A DNA stretch of 64,000 nt from Pegea sp. RAD2-039 (Eukaryota > Chordata > Thaliacea > Salpida > Salpidae): contig JAQGEQ010000048.1 of the NCBI GenBank assembly GCA_034620365.1, positions 1,736,001-1,800,000 on the forward strand, in the 5' to 3' direction. The notes under the pieces are model-generated. The model made no database searches. It saw nothing but the letters and a program-made list of their open reading frames with translations, and was not told the DNA's origin. The position numbers and the translations under genes are program-made. Of the stretch, positions 36,253-47,434 are shown piece by piece (position 1 is the stretch's first letter; every line of letters begins with the position of its first letter).

Positions 36253-37825
36253 ATGGTAAGTTTTGTTTGATGCTTTTTAGTTAATGATCTTAAGTATTTA
36301 CTCTTTTTGTACATTTATTGAAAAACTATTAAAATTTTGTTCAGAGATTTAAATTCTGTGGTGATCTTGATTGTCCTGATTGGGTATTGGCTGAAATCAA
36401 TATTTTAGCTAAACTAGTAAGTCAAATTTTTATATTTTTAGCTTATATTTTTAGAAATATATATTAAGCTTCATCATATTGCATTTTGTGCATGGTGAAA
36501 ATGTTTCTTTATATATTTGATCAAGTTAGTTTGATATATTTTTAGCTACTCTTTAACAAAATGTTTTGTCATATTTATTAATATTATTTATTAACTTTAT
36601 TTTAATTTGTTAGACTTCTGTAAAAATGAAATTGTTGGTAAATCAGATCATTAAGGGGCTTTTAAAAGAAGAAATTGATGTAAGATTCAATTTATATTCT
36701 TTATAAAATTCTTTGAGTTAATATACTTTAATGAATCATTTTTACAGTTTCAAAAAGTAAAGAAACTAACCAGCGATGCAAAGTTTGGTTAGTTGTTATT
36801 TATTAATATTTGATATTTTAAAAATTGAAATTTACTTTTATGTTAAAAAACAAGAATAAGCTTTTAAAAAGTTTCAGTTAAAGTTAGATTTTGTCTGAGT
36901 AATTTACAATTTTATTTTCTTAATTATTAAGAGATTAAGCATAATTATATAAAAGCTTTCTTTCAGTAAGGTATTAAGTTTATTTTCAACAGATATTGGT
37001 GATATAAAGGCCAGTGTAGCTGGAATTGATTTTATAATTTCAAGTGCCACAAAACATGATGTTGATTCAGAAAAACTTTCAGATGAATTGCAACAACTTG
37101 GTTTACCCAAAGGTTAATTGTCTATAAATGTTGATTTGCTATATTTATTTATTTATATTTATTTACTTTCTGAATCTATAAAGGACTATTTTGCCTTTAA
37201 AACATTATATTGAATTAAAGTAAATTGAACATTAAATATGTTGAAATTTTTCGATCTTGTTATTTTATTTTGCTTTTATTTTATGATATTCATGAAAATT
37301 TTATTTAGATAATTTTTGAATTTTCATAGAGCATTCCATGGCGCTTTGCAAAGCATATCAAACAAAACAAGAATCTCTTTATCAAGAAAGTTTGTTACAA
37401 AGTTTTCGTTGCTCGTCTTGCTTAAAAAAAGTCGATTGGAAACTTAACCCAACAACTCCTGACAATGAAAGAACAGTTGATATAAAAATTCTAGTGAGCT
37501 TGATGCAATCTTAGTGATTTGACTAAAGATGAAAGATTACAAGTTTATAATATATCAGTGTCTTCACATGATAAGTGGTTTTATTTTAGTAATATTTCTG
37601 AAGCATTTCTTGTATGAAATACCTTTTATTTGATTTTAAGCTTACTAATCATCAATCAAATGAAGATGAAACTATATCATTCACTGCTACTACCTCTAAA
37701 ATGAAAGCTTTTTTGTATGGTTAGTTTTTAGTTTTATTTATAAAATCTTCTAAATCTAAATATCTACTTTTTTTCTCGCAGAAATGAATGTGATCAAAAA
37801 TCAGATGATGAGTTTGGATATGTAA
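36253..37825 (+). CDS. COMMD4: COMM domain-containing protein 4
   Basis: Eight exons: 36253-36255 (initiator codon only), 36345-36416, 36614-36679, 36748-36787, 36993-37112, 37330-37493, 37641-37719 and 37782-37825. The protein starts [20 protein letters not shown] after the Met, nearly the same as human COMMD4 ([20 protein letters not shown]). [18 protein letters not shown] also matches (human [18 protein letters not shown]). The C-terminal part corresponds to the COMM domain, with [12 protein letters not shown] and a last block [14 protein letters not shown]. The total, about 195 residues, fits the family. COMMD proteins form the Commander complex with CCDC22 and CCDC93, which recycles endosomal cargo and tunes NF-kB and cullin activity. 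The joins keep frame throughout. Confidence 0.93.
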
Positions 37826-38516
37826 TATTTCAAATAGTTTAGTTCTTCAGCAAGAAATTGTGTAATTTTGTTCTGCTTTTTGAAAAATAGTTTTCTTTTT
37901 CTTGATTTTATTCAAATGATTGCTCTTCGATTTTAATTTATATATTTCATAACTTGATTTCTTAGCAAAATAACTTGTGATTAAGATATAAGCAATATAA
38001 ATACTAATATGATATTTTGAGTTTGTGATTTTATATAAATTCTAGCTTGTCTCTAACATACTCTAGATTAGTCTGATTGTCTCATCTGGTAGTTTTCTAA
38101 TACAGCTTTACCACTAAAAGTCTCTCATGTAGTTATCTATAATGTTGTAAAGATGTTGATTAATCATTACGCAGATAAATAAGTGTTCATATATAAGAAT
38201 ATATAAATAAACAAAGCTTATCTGCAGTAAACCTTTAACTATTAAAACCGGCATTATTCTTCCAATATATCTAATTGGCAAATACTCTTACAATATTTTC
38301 AGAGAAAAAATTAAGCTTTGGTAATAGTTTTCGAAGTTAGAAAATGTCTTTGAGCAGTTCAAGTAAAAGTTTTATGTATTGGTTGATGAATGTTAATCTG
38401 GCATACACGCGTACATCGTACGGTTACTTATATCAAGCAAATAATATATTGTAGCCTATTAATGTATAACAAAATTTAAACTTGGTTGAAACCGTTTTAT
38501 ACTGGTTCTTTTCTGG
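37826..38516. other. COMMD4 3' region
   Basis: AT-rich sequence with an AATAAA near 38205. Nothing else recognised before the LINE. Confidence 0.35.
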
Positions 38517-38861
38517 TTGACGGTACTCTTTTTGTGTTGTAATACACCGTATGATAAGGGCGGCGGTGTTTGCGTAATTTACATAACATTACTTGCACTC
38601 AAGATCTCCAGAGTTCATATCGATGCCATTAATTGTCTAGTATTTGAGATTATCGCTTTCAATTTTCATTACTCAAAGTCCAAATGTTCTCGTTTTGTAT
38701 GTGCCTACCTATCACCCTCTAAAACTAATGACGGGGTTACTGTTAAGGCCTTATTGCCAGTTTTAAAGGGAGTTGTGTTTCCTGAGTATTTTAAGGCATT
38801 TTAATTTTAGTAAAATTGATTGGAATAACTCGAATTAAGCTTTTTTTGAGATATATATAAA

Positions 38862-39030
38862 TGTGAAGGAGGGTGCCTAAAGAGAGCACATCTCGCTAAC
38901 ACACATTCTCACGAGTTTTTTTATGGTTTTTCTCAGGGATTTATAAATAGGTCTCCACCTGGGGTCCAACCCGATACTTCCTAGCTAGAAGGTAGGCGTA
39001 GTAACCGCTTCGCCACCAAGCAGAACAGTT
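38862..39030 (-). mobile_element. tRNA-headed SINE with LINE-derived tail, nested in the LINE
   Basis: On the minus strand it starts near 39030 with a tRNA-like head: GGTGGCGAAGCGGTTACTAC (A box), CGCCTACC, and CGGGTTGGACCCCAGGTGG (B box). A short spacer of about 50 bases follows, then the tail GTGAGAATGTGTGTTAGCGA through CCTCCTTCACATTTATATAT. The head is related to the SINE at 12540; the tail equals the 3' end of the host LINE. It interrupts the endonuclease region between FNFSKIDWNN and the downstream endonuclease segment, so it inserted after the LINE. Confidence 0.85.
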
Positions 39031-40433
39031 TATGGGAAATTTATTTAAGTTCGATAGCGATAACCCTAACTCAGCCATTTTGAGTCCTGCCTTTGTAAGC
39101 TTTCTCGATGAGCCAATAACCTATTTTCAGGTGGTTACTTTTCTAACTCAAGTTAGTGGTAATACTTTAAATCTTTTTATCACATCAAAACCTGAGAAAA
39201 TTATCTACATTGATCAAAAAAAACTTTTTGTTCCGACATGCGATCACCATATAATTGAATTCAAGCTCCATCAAACTTTTTCCATGAATATTAAAACTTC
39301 AAGCAAACGAAACTTTTATCGTAGAAATTTTAATGGTAATTAATTAACATAAAAAACCACATTTGCCTAAATATTTAAGGAATTTACAAAATTTAAAAAA
39401 CCTCCTATGCAAACAAATTAAAGCAGACCCTTGCATCAAATCTCTGTACAAAAACTTTTGTATAGTTTACAAGAAATATAATTCTAATTTCGATATAAGA
39501 AGAGAAAGAACAGTCTCATCTTCACCTAGCAAAAAAACGTTTTTTGGCTTCATAAATCACAAGCTTAAGGTGAGATTTCAAATACCTCCATTGCTTGATA
39601 ACAGCAACTAACTTGTGATGAAACCAGAAAATACAGCTGAAATGCTAAACAATCAATTTAATAGAGTTTTTATAATCACTGATGGTAATACTCATTCTCT
39701 TTTCTACTCCGATATTCTTACAAATGTCGCTGAGATGATAGATCTTGACATAACATATCAACCTCGTCTACCATGTTATAAAGACCTTTAATCCTAAGGG
39801 TCCATACTTTTTTATCAATCTTTTTAAATTGTACGTACATCCAATTCTTGAATACAATGTCAGTGCATGGATGCCATATCAAGTTGGTGGTATCAAAAAA
39901 GTGTAATCTGTTCAGCCAACATTTACAAGATCGGTATGCAGAAAACATAATATTAAATATGATAGTTATAAACGTTGTCTTAGTTTCTTAAGTTTAGATA
40001 CTTTGGAAACTTGACAGATTAAGTACGACTTAATTCTTTTTTTTAGAATTATCCACAATTTAATTGACCTTAAATTCAATACTTTCTTTTCCATTAGTCC
40101 TTCCCTCAAGTTATATCAACTCAGGCGACACACATTACACCTTAATAATCCCATATCACCTGGTACGTTAATTAGAGCAAATTTTTTCTCATATCGCCCA
40201 ATTAATACTTGGAGTCAGCTGCCACCAGACATTTTCATCTCAGAATCACGCGTGTTGTCCAAACAAAAGTTAAACCGTTATAATATTGTCAGCAGTGTCA
40301 TTTCTAAACTGTGATTCTTTTGTATATTATTAATATTCTATGTAATTTTTCACTGTTATATACTTTGAAGATTACTGAAATGTCATGTGTTACATCTCTT
40401 ATTTTCTGTATTTCTGATTTATTATACATTATT

Positions 40434-40505
40434 TGTGAGAATGTGTGTTAGCGGGAGGTGCTCTCTTCAGGCACCCTCCTTCGCATTTATTGAATAATTA
40501 AATAA
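40434..40505 (+). repeat. LINE 3' terminal tail
   Basis: The 3' end of the LINE itself: TTTGTGAGAATGTGTGTTAG, CGGGAGGTGCTCTCTTCAGG, CACCCTCCTTCGCATTTATT, then a short A/T-rich microsatellite-like end. This copy links the four other tails to their likely source. Confidence 0.9.
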
Positions 40506-41560
40506 ATCACATAAATACAAAAGACTGATTTATAATTCTTGAATTGCATTTTAATAAGTTTTTATTTCTAAATTAATATATATTTTTTTTATGTTGTATT
40601 TATAATTTTAAAGTATAATTTATCGTATGCTAAAACTGCAAAAAATTTTTACTTTTAAAACAAGCATTTATTAGCACTAGTTTCTTGTATTTTTTGAACG
40701 GAAACACTGATATCGGGGTTTGCTTTATTTTTTACTAGTTTAAAGATATGGAATTGGTACGTTATTTTATTGTAAGCTATATTTTAAAATGATATTTTTT
40801 AAATGTATTTTTTTACTTATTAAATATTATTGTATTTAAAGTAATTTTGTATATAGTTGATCGTTTTAACTTCAATGTCTTACTAATTTTGCATCAATAA
40901 AGTTAAATCTTGAAATTTTCATATACAGTTTTTTTTTTCTTCTGAAAACTTTTGAAATTATATTTTTAAGTTGCCTGTCTTTTATTAGAACAAATTTGCT
41001 TGAATTTTTTTATATTTTCTTAATTATAATTTTTTTTTTATTTTCCTTTTCTATATCACAAATTAAGTTATTTTTTGAAGTGTTATATATTATATAATTG
41101 AGTACTTTGAGGTTTTTGCATAGAACTTGATAATTAGTAAAATAATTAATCACAAACTCTCATTATTCATATATTGTTTATTTTAATATGATCATAAGTG
41201 TGACATATACATCTTAAATAACCTTATAACTTATAATTTCTATATAATTTTAAGAATAATATTAAGGCAAATTTTTTCTTTATTTTATTTTTTTTATGTT
41301 TATCAAAATGATTTTAATATAATTGAAAAGCTAATATTTAGTAAAGTTAATAGAGTTAATATTTATATTTTAAGTAACCAATCCACAAAATGTGGATTTT
41401 TATGTCTGAACAATTTTAATTTGAAATAATAACTATTTTTATTTCAAAGGTATATATTTTTAATTGATTTTATTTTTGAGAGAAGTTTTTACACTTAAAG
41501 ACTAGATAAATCTTTTGATTTATTTGGGGTTTAAATGATTAATAATATTTATCTTACAAA
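40506..41560. other. Intergenic region
   Basis: Extremely AT-rich with long T runs. I see no feature other than its position upstream of LRRC40. Confidence 0.4.
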
Positions 41561-43351
41561 ATGGATAAAAGAAAGTTGAGAAAAAAATTTGTCTCCAAAA
41601 ACGTACAATCAAATTCATTAAGTACTGTTTTAAAGCAAGCTAGAAAAAGTGGTGTTCTTAATTTAGCAAATCAGGAGTTTGAGAGCATACCAGTATCAGT
41701 ATGGTCTTTACATGATCCTCCTTCTGAAAAAGAAAGAAAAGCTGTTGATTTTTCTTCTGGTGATAATTGGTGGGACCAAGTTGAATTGAAGAAGCTGTAT
41801 CTTAATTCAAACAAACTAACCTCAATATCTGATGATATAAAAAAGTTTTCTACTCTATGTATTTTAGATTTACAAGATAATGCTTTGTTGGAATTGCCAA
41901 ATTGTATTAGTACATTTGAAAAATTAGAGAATTTGAATGTCAGTTATAATCAGTTAAGCAAATTGGATTTTGAATTTAATTCTTCCAATAATATTATTTC
42001 TTTGCTTTTACAACATAATAAGATCAGTTTTGTTTCACCAATATTTTTTAAATATCTTGAAAAATGTCTCAAATTAAATGTTTCTTATAACTTATTAGAG
42101 ACATTTCCATTTAGCATGCAAGGCCTACAAAATCTTAGAAATCTTGATTTGTCTCATAACAAGATTCTAACAGTTCCTGATGAGATTAAATATTTGAAAA
42201 ATTTATCAACTCTGGATTTAAGTAATAATTCTATAACTAGTCTACCTGCTGGTCTCAATGAGCTCACTAAAATTGAGCAACTATATGTAAGAAACAATCG
42301 ATTGATGTCTTTTCCAAATATGTCATCTTGTAAAATTTTAAAAGAATTGGCACTTGGAAACAATTCATTAAAATTTATCCCAGAAAACCTACCTGAATCT
42401 CTTTCAAATCTTGAATTACGAGAAAACAGAATCACTTCTTTGAACAAAGAGTTAATGAATATAAAAATGTTGGCACGTTTGGATTTGGCAAGCAATGATA
42501 TCAATAAGGTTGAGCCAGAAATTAGTCTTATGCCCAATTTGAAGGTTATTGTTTTAGAAGGCAATCCAATAAAAAGTATTCGAAGAGATATAATAAATAG
42601 AGGAAGTGCAGCTATATTAAAATTCTTGCAAACTAGAATAGTTCCTAAAGATAATGTTGATGTAAAAGCAGAAGTACAAACGTCTTCCCTTCCTCAGTCT
42701 CTTCATAGCATGAATTTAACCAGAAACCATGAAATAGTTGCGGCAAGAAAATTAAACATAGTTAATAAAGATTTTGATTTTGTTAAAAGTGAGCTTGATA
42801 ACTTTTCAGAGACAGAATTTATAGATATCAATATCTCTAGCTGTAACTTGATAGAAGTACCACGTTTAGATCTTTATAAAGATAGTTTAAAAAACTTATG
42901 TTTATCTGGAAATAAGTTTGTCCAAATACCATCAAGCTTCTTCAACTTTTCTTTGTTGACTCATTTAAATTTAAGTTGCAATGCTTTAACCTCTATACCA
43001 AATGAAATTAAAGCTTTAAAATCTTTAATGGAAATCAATATAATGAGCAATAGATTGACACAGATACCAGTTGGCTTATATTTAATCTCATCATTAGAAA
43101 ATATATTGGCTGATAGTAATCAAATAACTTCTATTGATGTTGATGGATTAAAAAATCTTTCTAAATTATCAACTTTATCATTGAGTAATAATAATATTAG
43201 TCAAATTCCACCTGAGTTAGGAAATTTAGAGCAAATTAAAGCTTTAAATATCAATGGAAATATGTTTAGAATTCCAAGACATGCAATTTTGAGCAAAGGT
43301 ACTTTGGCTATTATGGAATATTTGAGGTCCCGTATTGTAGTTCCAAGTTGA
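41561..43351 (+). CDS. LRRC40: Leucine-rich repeat-containing protein 40, intronless
   Basis: A single 596-codon frame; human LRRC40 is about 602 residues. It opens with a basic segment and the LRRC40-type block KQARKSGVLNLANQEFESIP, followed by VSVWSLHDP. About 20 LRRs of 22-24 residues follow, with consensus LxxLxLSxNxIxxIP, for example LRNLDLSHNKILTVPDEI and LKNLSTLDLSNNSITSLP. A non-repeat linker near residues 350-430 (ILKFLQTRIVPKDN, and MNLTRNHEIVAARKLNIVNK) separates two LRR blocks as in the vertebrate protein. The C-terminal block GTLAIMEYLRSRI echoes SAAILKFLQTRI at the end of the first block. No signal peptide. Function is poorly known. The stop is 250 bp before the eIF4A3 start codon. 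Confidence 0.93.
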   Translation: MDKRKLRKKFVSKNVQSNSLSTVLKQARKSGVLNLANQEFESIPVSVWSLHDPPSEKERKAVDFSSGDNWWDQVELKKLYLNSNKLTSISDDIKKFSTLCILDLQDNALLELPNCISTFEKLENLNVSYNQLSKLDFEFNSSNNIISLLLQHNKISFVSPIFFKYLEKCLKLNVSYNLLETFPFSMQGLQNLRNLDLSHNKILTVPDEIKYLKNLSTLDLSNNSITSLPAGLNELTKIEQLYVRNNRLMSFPNMSSCKILKELALGNNSLKFIPENLPESLSNLELRENRITSLNKELMNIKMLARLDLASNDINKVEPEISLMPNLKVIVLEGNPIKSIRRDIINRGSAAILKFLQTRIVPKDNVDVKAEVQTSSLPQSLHSMNLTRNHEIVAARKLNIVNKDFDFVKSELDNFSETEFIDINISSCNLIEVPRLDLYKDSLKNLCLSGNKFVQIPSSFFNFSLLTHLNLSCNALTSIPNEIKALKSLMEINIMSNRLTQIPVGLYLISSLENILADSNQITSIDVDGLKNLSKLSTLSLSNNNISQIPPELGNLEQIKALNINGNMFRIPRHAILSKGTLAIMEYLRSRIVVPS

Positions 43352-43601
43352 ATTTCTTTAATTAAGCTTTTAGTCTAATGTCAACTTGGTGTATTTTTCT
43401 TATTATCTTTCTAATTTGTTATTATAAACTTATTCTGCTCTTAAAAGTTTTATTAACATTCTCTAATCTTTATAAATTTTATCTTCTTTTTCTTTAATTC
43501 TTTTAACTTTCTGTACTTTTTGCTGCATTGGTTTTAATCATGATTTTTAATAATTACATCTAAATAATTTTTCAGAATTAGGTTAAGTTGTTAAAATAGA
43601 A

Positions 43602-46034
43602 ATGAATAAGAAAGAAGCTAGAGACACAACCAAGGATGACCTTACTAAGGTTCATTTTGAAACTTCTCATGAAGTTGATATAACTCCAACTTTTGACTCA
43701 ATGGGACTAAGAGAAGATTTGTTAAGAGGAATCTATGCTTATGGTTAATATTCTATTTTTTTTAATACTTCATTTAATTTTCAACAACATTTAGTCAATC
43801 TGTCGAATTTAAAGAACTTAATAAAGCTTGTTATTAAAATTATTAGATAACTGTAATCTATATCAATCATTTTTTTAACTTTGTTTACATGTTCTTTAAT
43901 TTCGTTTACTTAAAGTAATGTCATTTAGCAATTTATTTAATTTTTTTAGGTTTTGAAAAACCCTCAGCTATTCAACAACGAGCTATTATACCAATTATCA
44001 GAGGTCGTGATGTGATTGCTCAGTTAGTAATTGTTGCTTGCTTTTGATCAATTGAAAATAATTATAAATTACAATAATATGAACAAGATTATAACGATTT
44101 ATTAAACATTTTGTTTTTAATAATCGATAATTTTTTAAACTTTAATAAATATTTATTGATGTTGGTATTTGTTATTTCAGAGCGCAGTCAGGTACAGGTA
44201 AAACTGCCACCTTCTCCATCTCGTGTTTGCAACTGATTGACACTCAGTTAAGAGACACACAGGCCCTTGTGCTGTCGCCTACTCGTGAGCTTGCACAGCA
44301 GATTCAGAAGGTGAAACTTCATGTTTTTCACATTAAACTGTTAAAGCTTTAAACTCCTGGCTTATTGAGACTTTACGTTCGCGACCAAAGAGTGCTTAAA
44401 CGTCACACATCATTGAAGATCGCGCGTTTTATCCTCATTCAAAACTTACAACTGATTTTCAAATGGTTTGCTTCAGGTGGTGCTTGCTATTGGTGACTAC
44501 ATGTCAGTGCAATGTCATGCTTGTATTGGTGGTACAAATATAGGTGAAGACATCAGAAAGTTGGATTATGGTCAACATGTAATTTCCGGTACACCTGGAA
44601 GAGTGTTCGGTAAAATTAATAAATAAAACGATTTGTGACTTTTTGCTTGATAATCTGTTTTTTGTGAAGATATGATTCGTCGTCGAAACCTTCGCACGCG
44701 CTCCATAAAACTACTGGTGTTGGATGAAGCCGATGAGATGTTGAACAAAGGATTCAAAGAACAAATCTATGATGTATATAGATACTTGCCTCCTGCAATT
44801 CAGGTATAAATAAATATTTCTTCATTCTCTAATTCATTCACTTGTTGATAAAATTATTTATTTATAATCTGTAGAATTTTGTGGTTTTGAAATTATATTA
44901 AAAGTTTTTTTTCTTATCTTCAGGTAGTTTTGTTGAGTGCTACTCTGCCCCATGAAATTTTGGAGATGACCAACAAGTTCATGACCGAACCAATTCGTAT
45001 CATTGTAAAACGGTCAGTATTGGTGGTTTAGTTGGACAGTTTTAGTTCATCAAACTCGTTTATTCTTTAATAATTTTATCAGCTCTAAAAGTTGCCTGTT
45101 ACTGAGTTGAAAACTTGTTAACTGAACTGCTTGTAAACATTCAATGAGCTCATCTTAAATTATTAACATTAAAATTTGATTTATTAGTGATGAACTGACT
45201 CTAGAGGGTCTTAAGCAGTTCTTTGTGGCGGTTGATAAAGAAGAATGGAAGTTTGAAACACTTTGTGACCTCTATGATACACTCACTATTACTCAAGGTG
45301 TCATCTTTTGTAACACAAAACGAAAGGTTTGTTCTTCATCCAAATAAGTTGCTGCTTCATATCACCTATTCTGTATCATCAGGTCGATTGGCTGACTGAT
45401 AAAATGCGCGAAGCCAACTTCACTGTTTGTTCTATGCATGGAGATATGCAGCAAAAAGAGCGTACAGCTATCATGAAGGAATTCCGAACTGGAAGCTCGT
45501 AAGATTTTGTTGATGCGTTGTCATGGCAACTTTGCATCATCTACTTTACCTTCAGGCGTGTACTTATTTCTACTGATGTATGGGCTAGAGGCTTGGACGT
45601 ACCTCAAGTTTCACTTGTCATCAACTACGATTTACCCAACAACAGAGAGTTGTACATTCACCGGATCGGAAGGTGATTTCTGATCAGATATTTTGATTCT
45701 CTTCAAGAAATTTCTTGTTTCATCTATAAGTCGAAGTTTTGTTCATCAAATTATTTTTCTGTAGATCTGGTCGGTATGGTCGCAAGGGTGTCGCGATCAA
45801 CTTCGTGAAAGCTGATGATATCAGAATTCTTCGAGACATTGAACAATACTACTCAACTCAAATCGATGAGATGCCGATGAATGGTTTGTACAAATATTTG
45901 ATTTGTGTGGCAGGCTTGTTGGATGCTAATTTTTGAATCTTTTTCATCTATTTTATGTCTATTTAAAAAATATGTGGTTTTAAAACCGATCTTTCATCAA
46001 TTTATTTTCTTTTTCAGTTGCTGAGTTGATTTAG
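43602..46034 (+). CDS. EIF4A3: Eukaryotic initiation factor 4A-III, DEAD-box RNA helicase
   Basis: Eleven exons (43602-43743, 43950-44022, 44181-44310, 44477-44609, 44670-44803, 44934-45012, 45188-45326, 45383-45498, 45556-45672, 45765-45883, 46018-46034) give about 399 residues (human 411). All helicase motifs are seen: AQSGTGKT (I), [11 protein letters not shown] (Ia), TPGRV (Ib), DEAD (II), SAT (III), [15 protein letters not shown] (V) and [13 protein letters not shown] (VI). [18 protein letters not shown] and the C-terminal end VAELI are typical of eIF4A3 rather than eIF4A1/2. The protein is the RNA-clamping core of the exon junction complex, which marks splice sites for export and nonsense-mediated decay. 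A CAG acceptor-like site at 43562-43575 lies about 27 bp before the ATG. An AATAAA lies near 46246. Confidence 0.95.
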
Positions 46035-47434
46035 AAGATAGTGCTAGTGACTTTTGGCATTTGTATTATAGTCCTTGGTCTTTTGTAGATTTCACCTGAA
46101 CTTACTTGAACCTCGACTCGCCCAAAATGCACCACAAAGATTTCGTTTGTTGATAAGATCGTATAAATCTCATATCGATAAAACGTTTTAGATTCGCTTT
46201 AATTTTAGTTTCTCGTTTATCAAGTTACTCTTTGTGGAGCAGTAAATAAATAGTTGTAAAAAGTAACATCTGAATCATTTCTAGAAAGCTGACTTTTTGA
46301 TGAGTTAACTTTTTTCAGAATAATCATTAAAATGGTTTTTTCAATCTCGAAATACTGACAATATTTAAGGTTTGAGAGGTTTTTAGTGAATATTCAAAAG
46401 ATGCTTTTAAATACTAAAGATAGTTTGTTAGCAAATAAAGATTAATGTTTAATAATTATATCGAATCAAAAATCGATTTCAGTGTTCGTCTTTTACTTTT
46501 TTTAAATATTGATAATAAATTTAATCAAACTCAAAAATCGGTGATTAGAAAGCAGTTTTGTCAGCGGTCACTAGACACAATTCGAAGTTTTGAATAATCT
46601 CTATCACTGGAGTTCTGGTTGAAAAACTTTCTTGTTTGATTTTATTTGATATCAATTGATGCTAATTTGAATTGAACGTCATTCTTTATTCAAAATGTAA
46701 ACTAGTTTCATTGATTTATAAATCGCCAATCTAGTAACTATATTTGATCTAGTGTCTACTCTTGTAATAAGAACTTAGGTTAAAAATATAAGAGAAAGTG
46801 GTTTCGGTCTCGTGTAGGAAGGTGCCTTTTATAAAAGAAATTGTTAGCTGTACTACAAAATTGTAGTTGTTAAACAATCGAAGCAACAAGATTTGATAAA
46901 TAAAAAGTTAGATTCAGCAACCTAATAACTAATTATGAAAATTAAAATCTTTTGTTAAATTTAACCTATTCACGTCAGAAAAATCACTAGGTTTATAAAA
47001 GTCCTTAAAGTATACTAGAAAGTTTAAAACATTTTTAAGATGAATTAAATCAGTGATTATCAAACTGTTTGCTGTGTGACTTCCTTCACCTACTTTATTG
47101 TAACTGTAAAATGCACATAACCTATGAAAAAACTGTATTTGAAAAGGTTCATTTGCTTCAATATTATTTCTCTAAAATTTATTGTAGGTTGATATTTAAA
47201 TGGACCATTAGTAGTTGATGGAAGAAATAAAATCGTGAAAAGATAAGAAAATAACTCAAGACAAATATAAGCAGCATGAAATATGATATCAATCATCTTT
47301 TGATTGGAAATTAGAATAGGATGAAACTAGTTTTTAGTTGCATGAAGCAAAGATTTTTTAAATTGATTTAAAGTGAATTTGTTTTATCCAAAATGGTTAC
47401 ACCACGAATTTATTCCGTATCTGAAAATTGGTTT
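46035..47434. other. Intergenic region
   Basis: AT-rich, between the convergent 3' ends of eIF4A3 and the zinc-finger gene. An AATAAA near 46246 fits the eIF4A3 transcript. Nothing else recognised. Confidence 0.4.

Larger units (their letters stand above)
38517..40505 (+). mobile_element. Decayed CR1/jockey-like LINE, internally deleted, with nested SINE
   Basis: Fragments of one non-LTR retrotransposon appear in order. At 38517-38860 is the second half of an AP-type endonuclease: GGGVCVIYITLLALK, SRFVCAYLSPSK, then FNFSKIDWNN (family pattern DFNxPxIDW). At 39032-39290 is the endonuclease end, NTLNLFITSKPEKI and CDHHIIEFKL (family: NTLDLVLTSxPxLI and SDHxxIxF). At 39365-39780 is the linker, KKTFFGFINHK and AEMLNNQFNRVF. 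At 39795-40312 is the RT C-terminal part, LYVHPILEYNVSAWMPY and IKYDLILFFRIIHNL. The catalytic RT palm with FADD is missing between about 39780 and 39795. Stops and frameshifts are frequent. The 3' UTR ends in the shared tail at 40434-40505. The element is dead. The 5' part is truncated. Confidence 0.85.

Noticed and set aside
38930..39030. Possible tRNA gene (A and B box on the minus strand)
   Set aside because: The arms do not pair well and the sequence continues into a SINE body and LINE tail, so this is a SINE head.
42154..42564. 136-codon open frame antisense to LRRC40
   Set aside because: It mirrors the leucine-rich repeat coding sequence on the other strand; the sense frame is clearly conserved, so this is a shadow.
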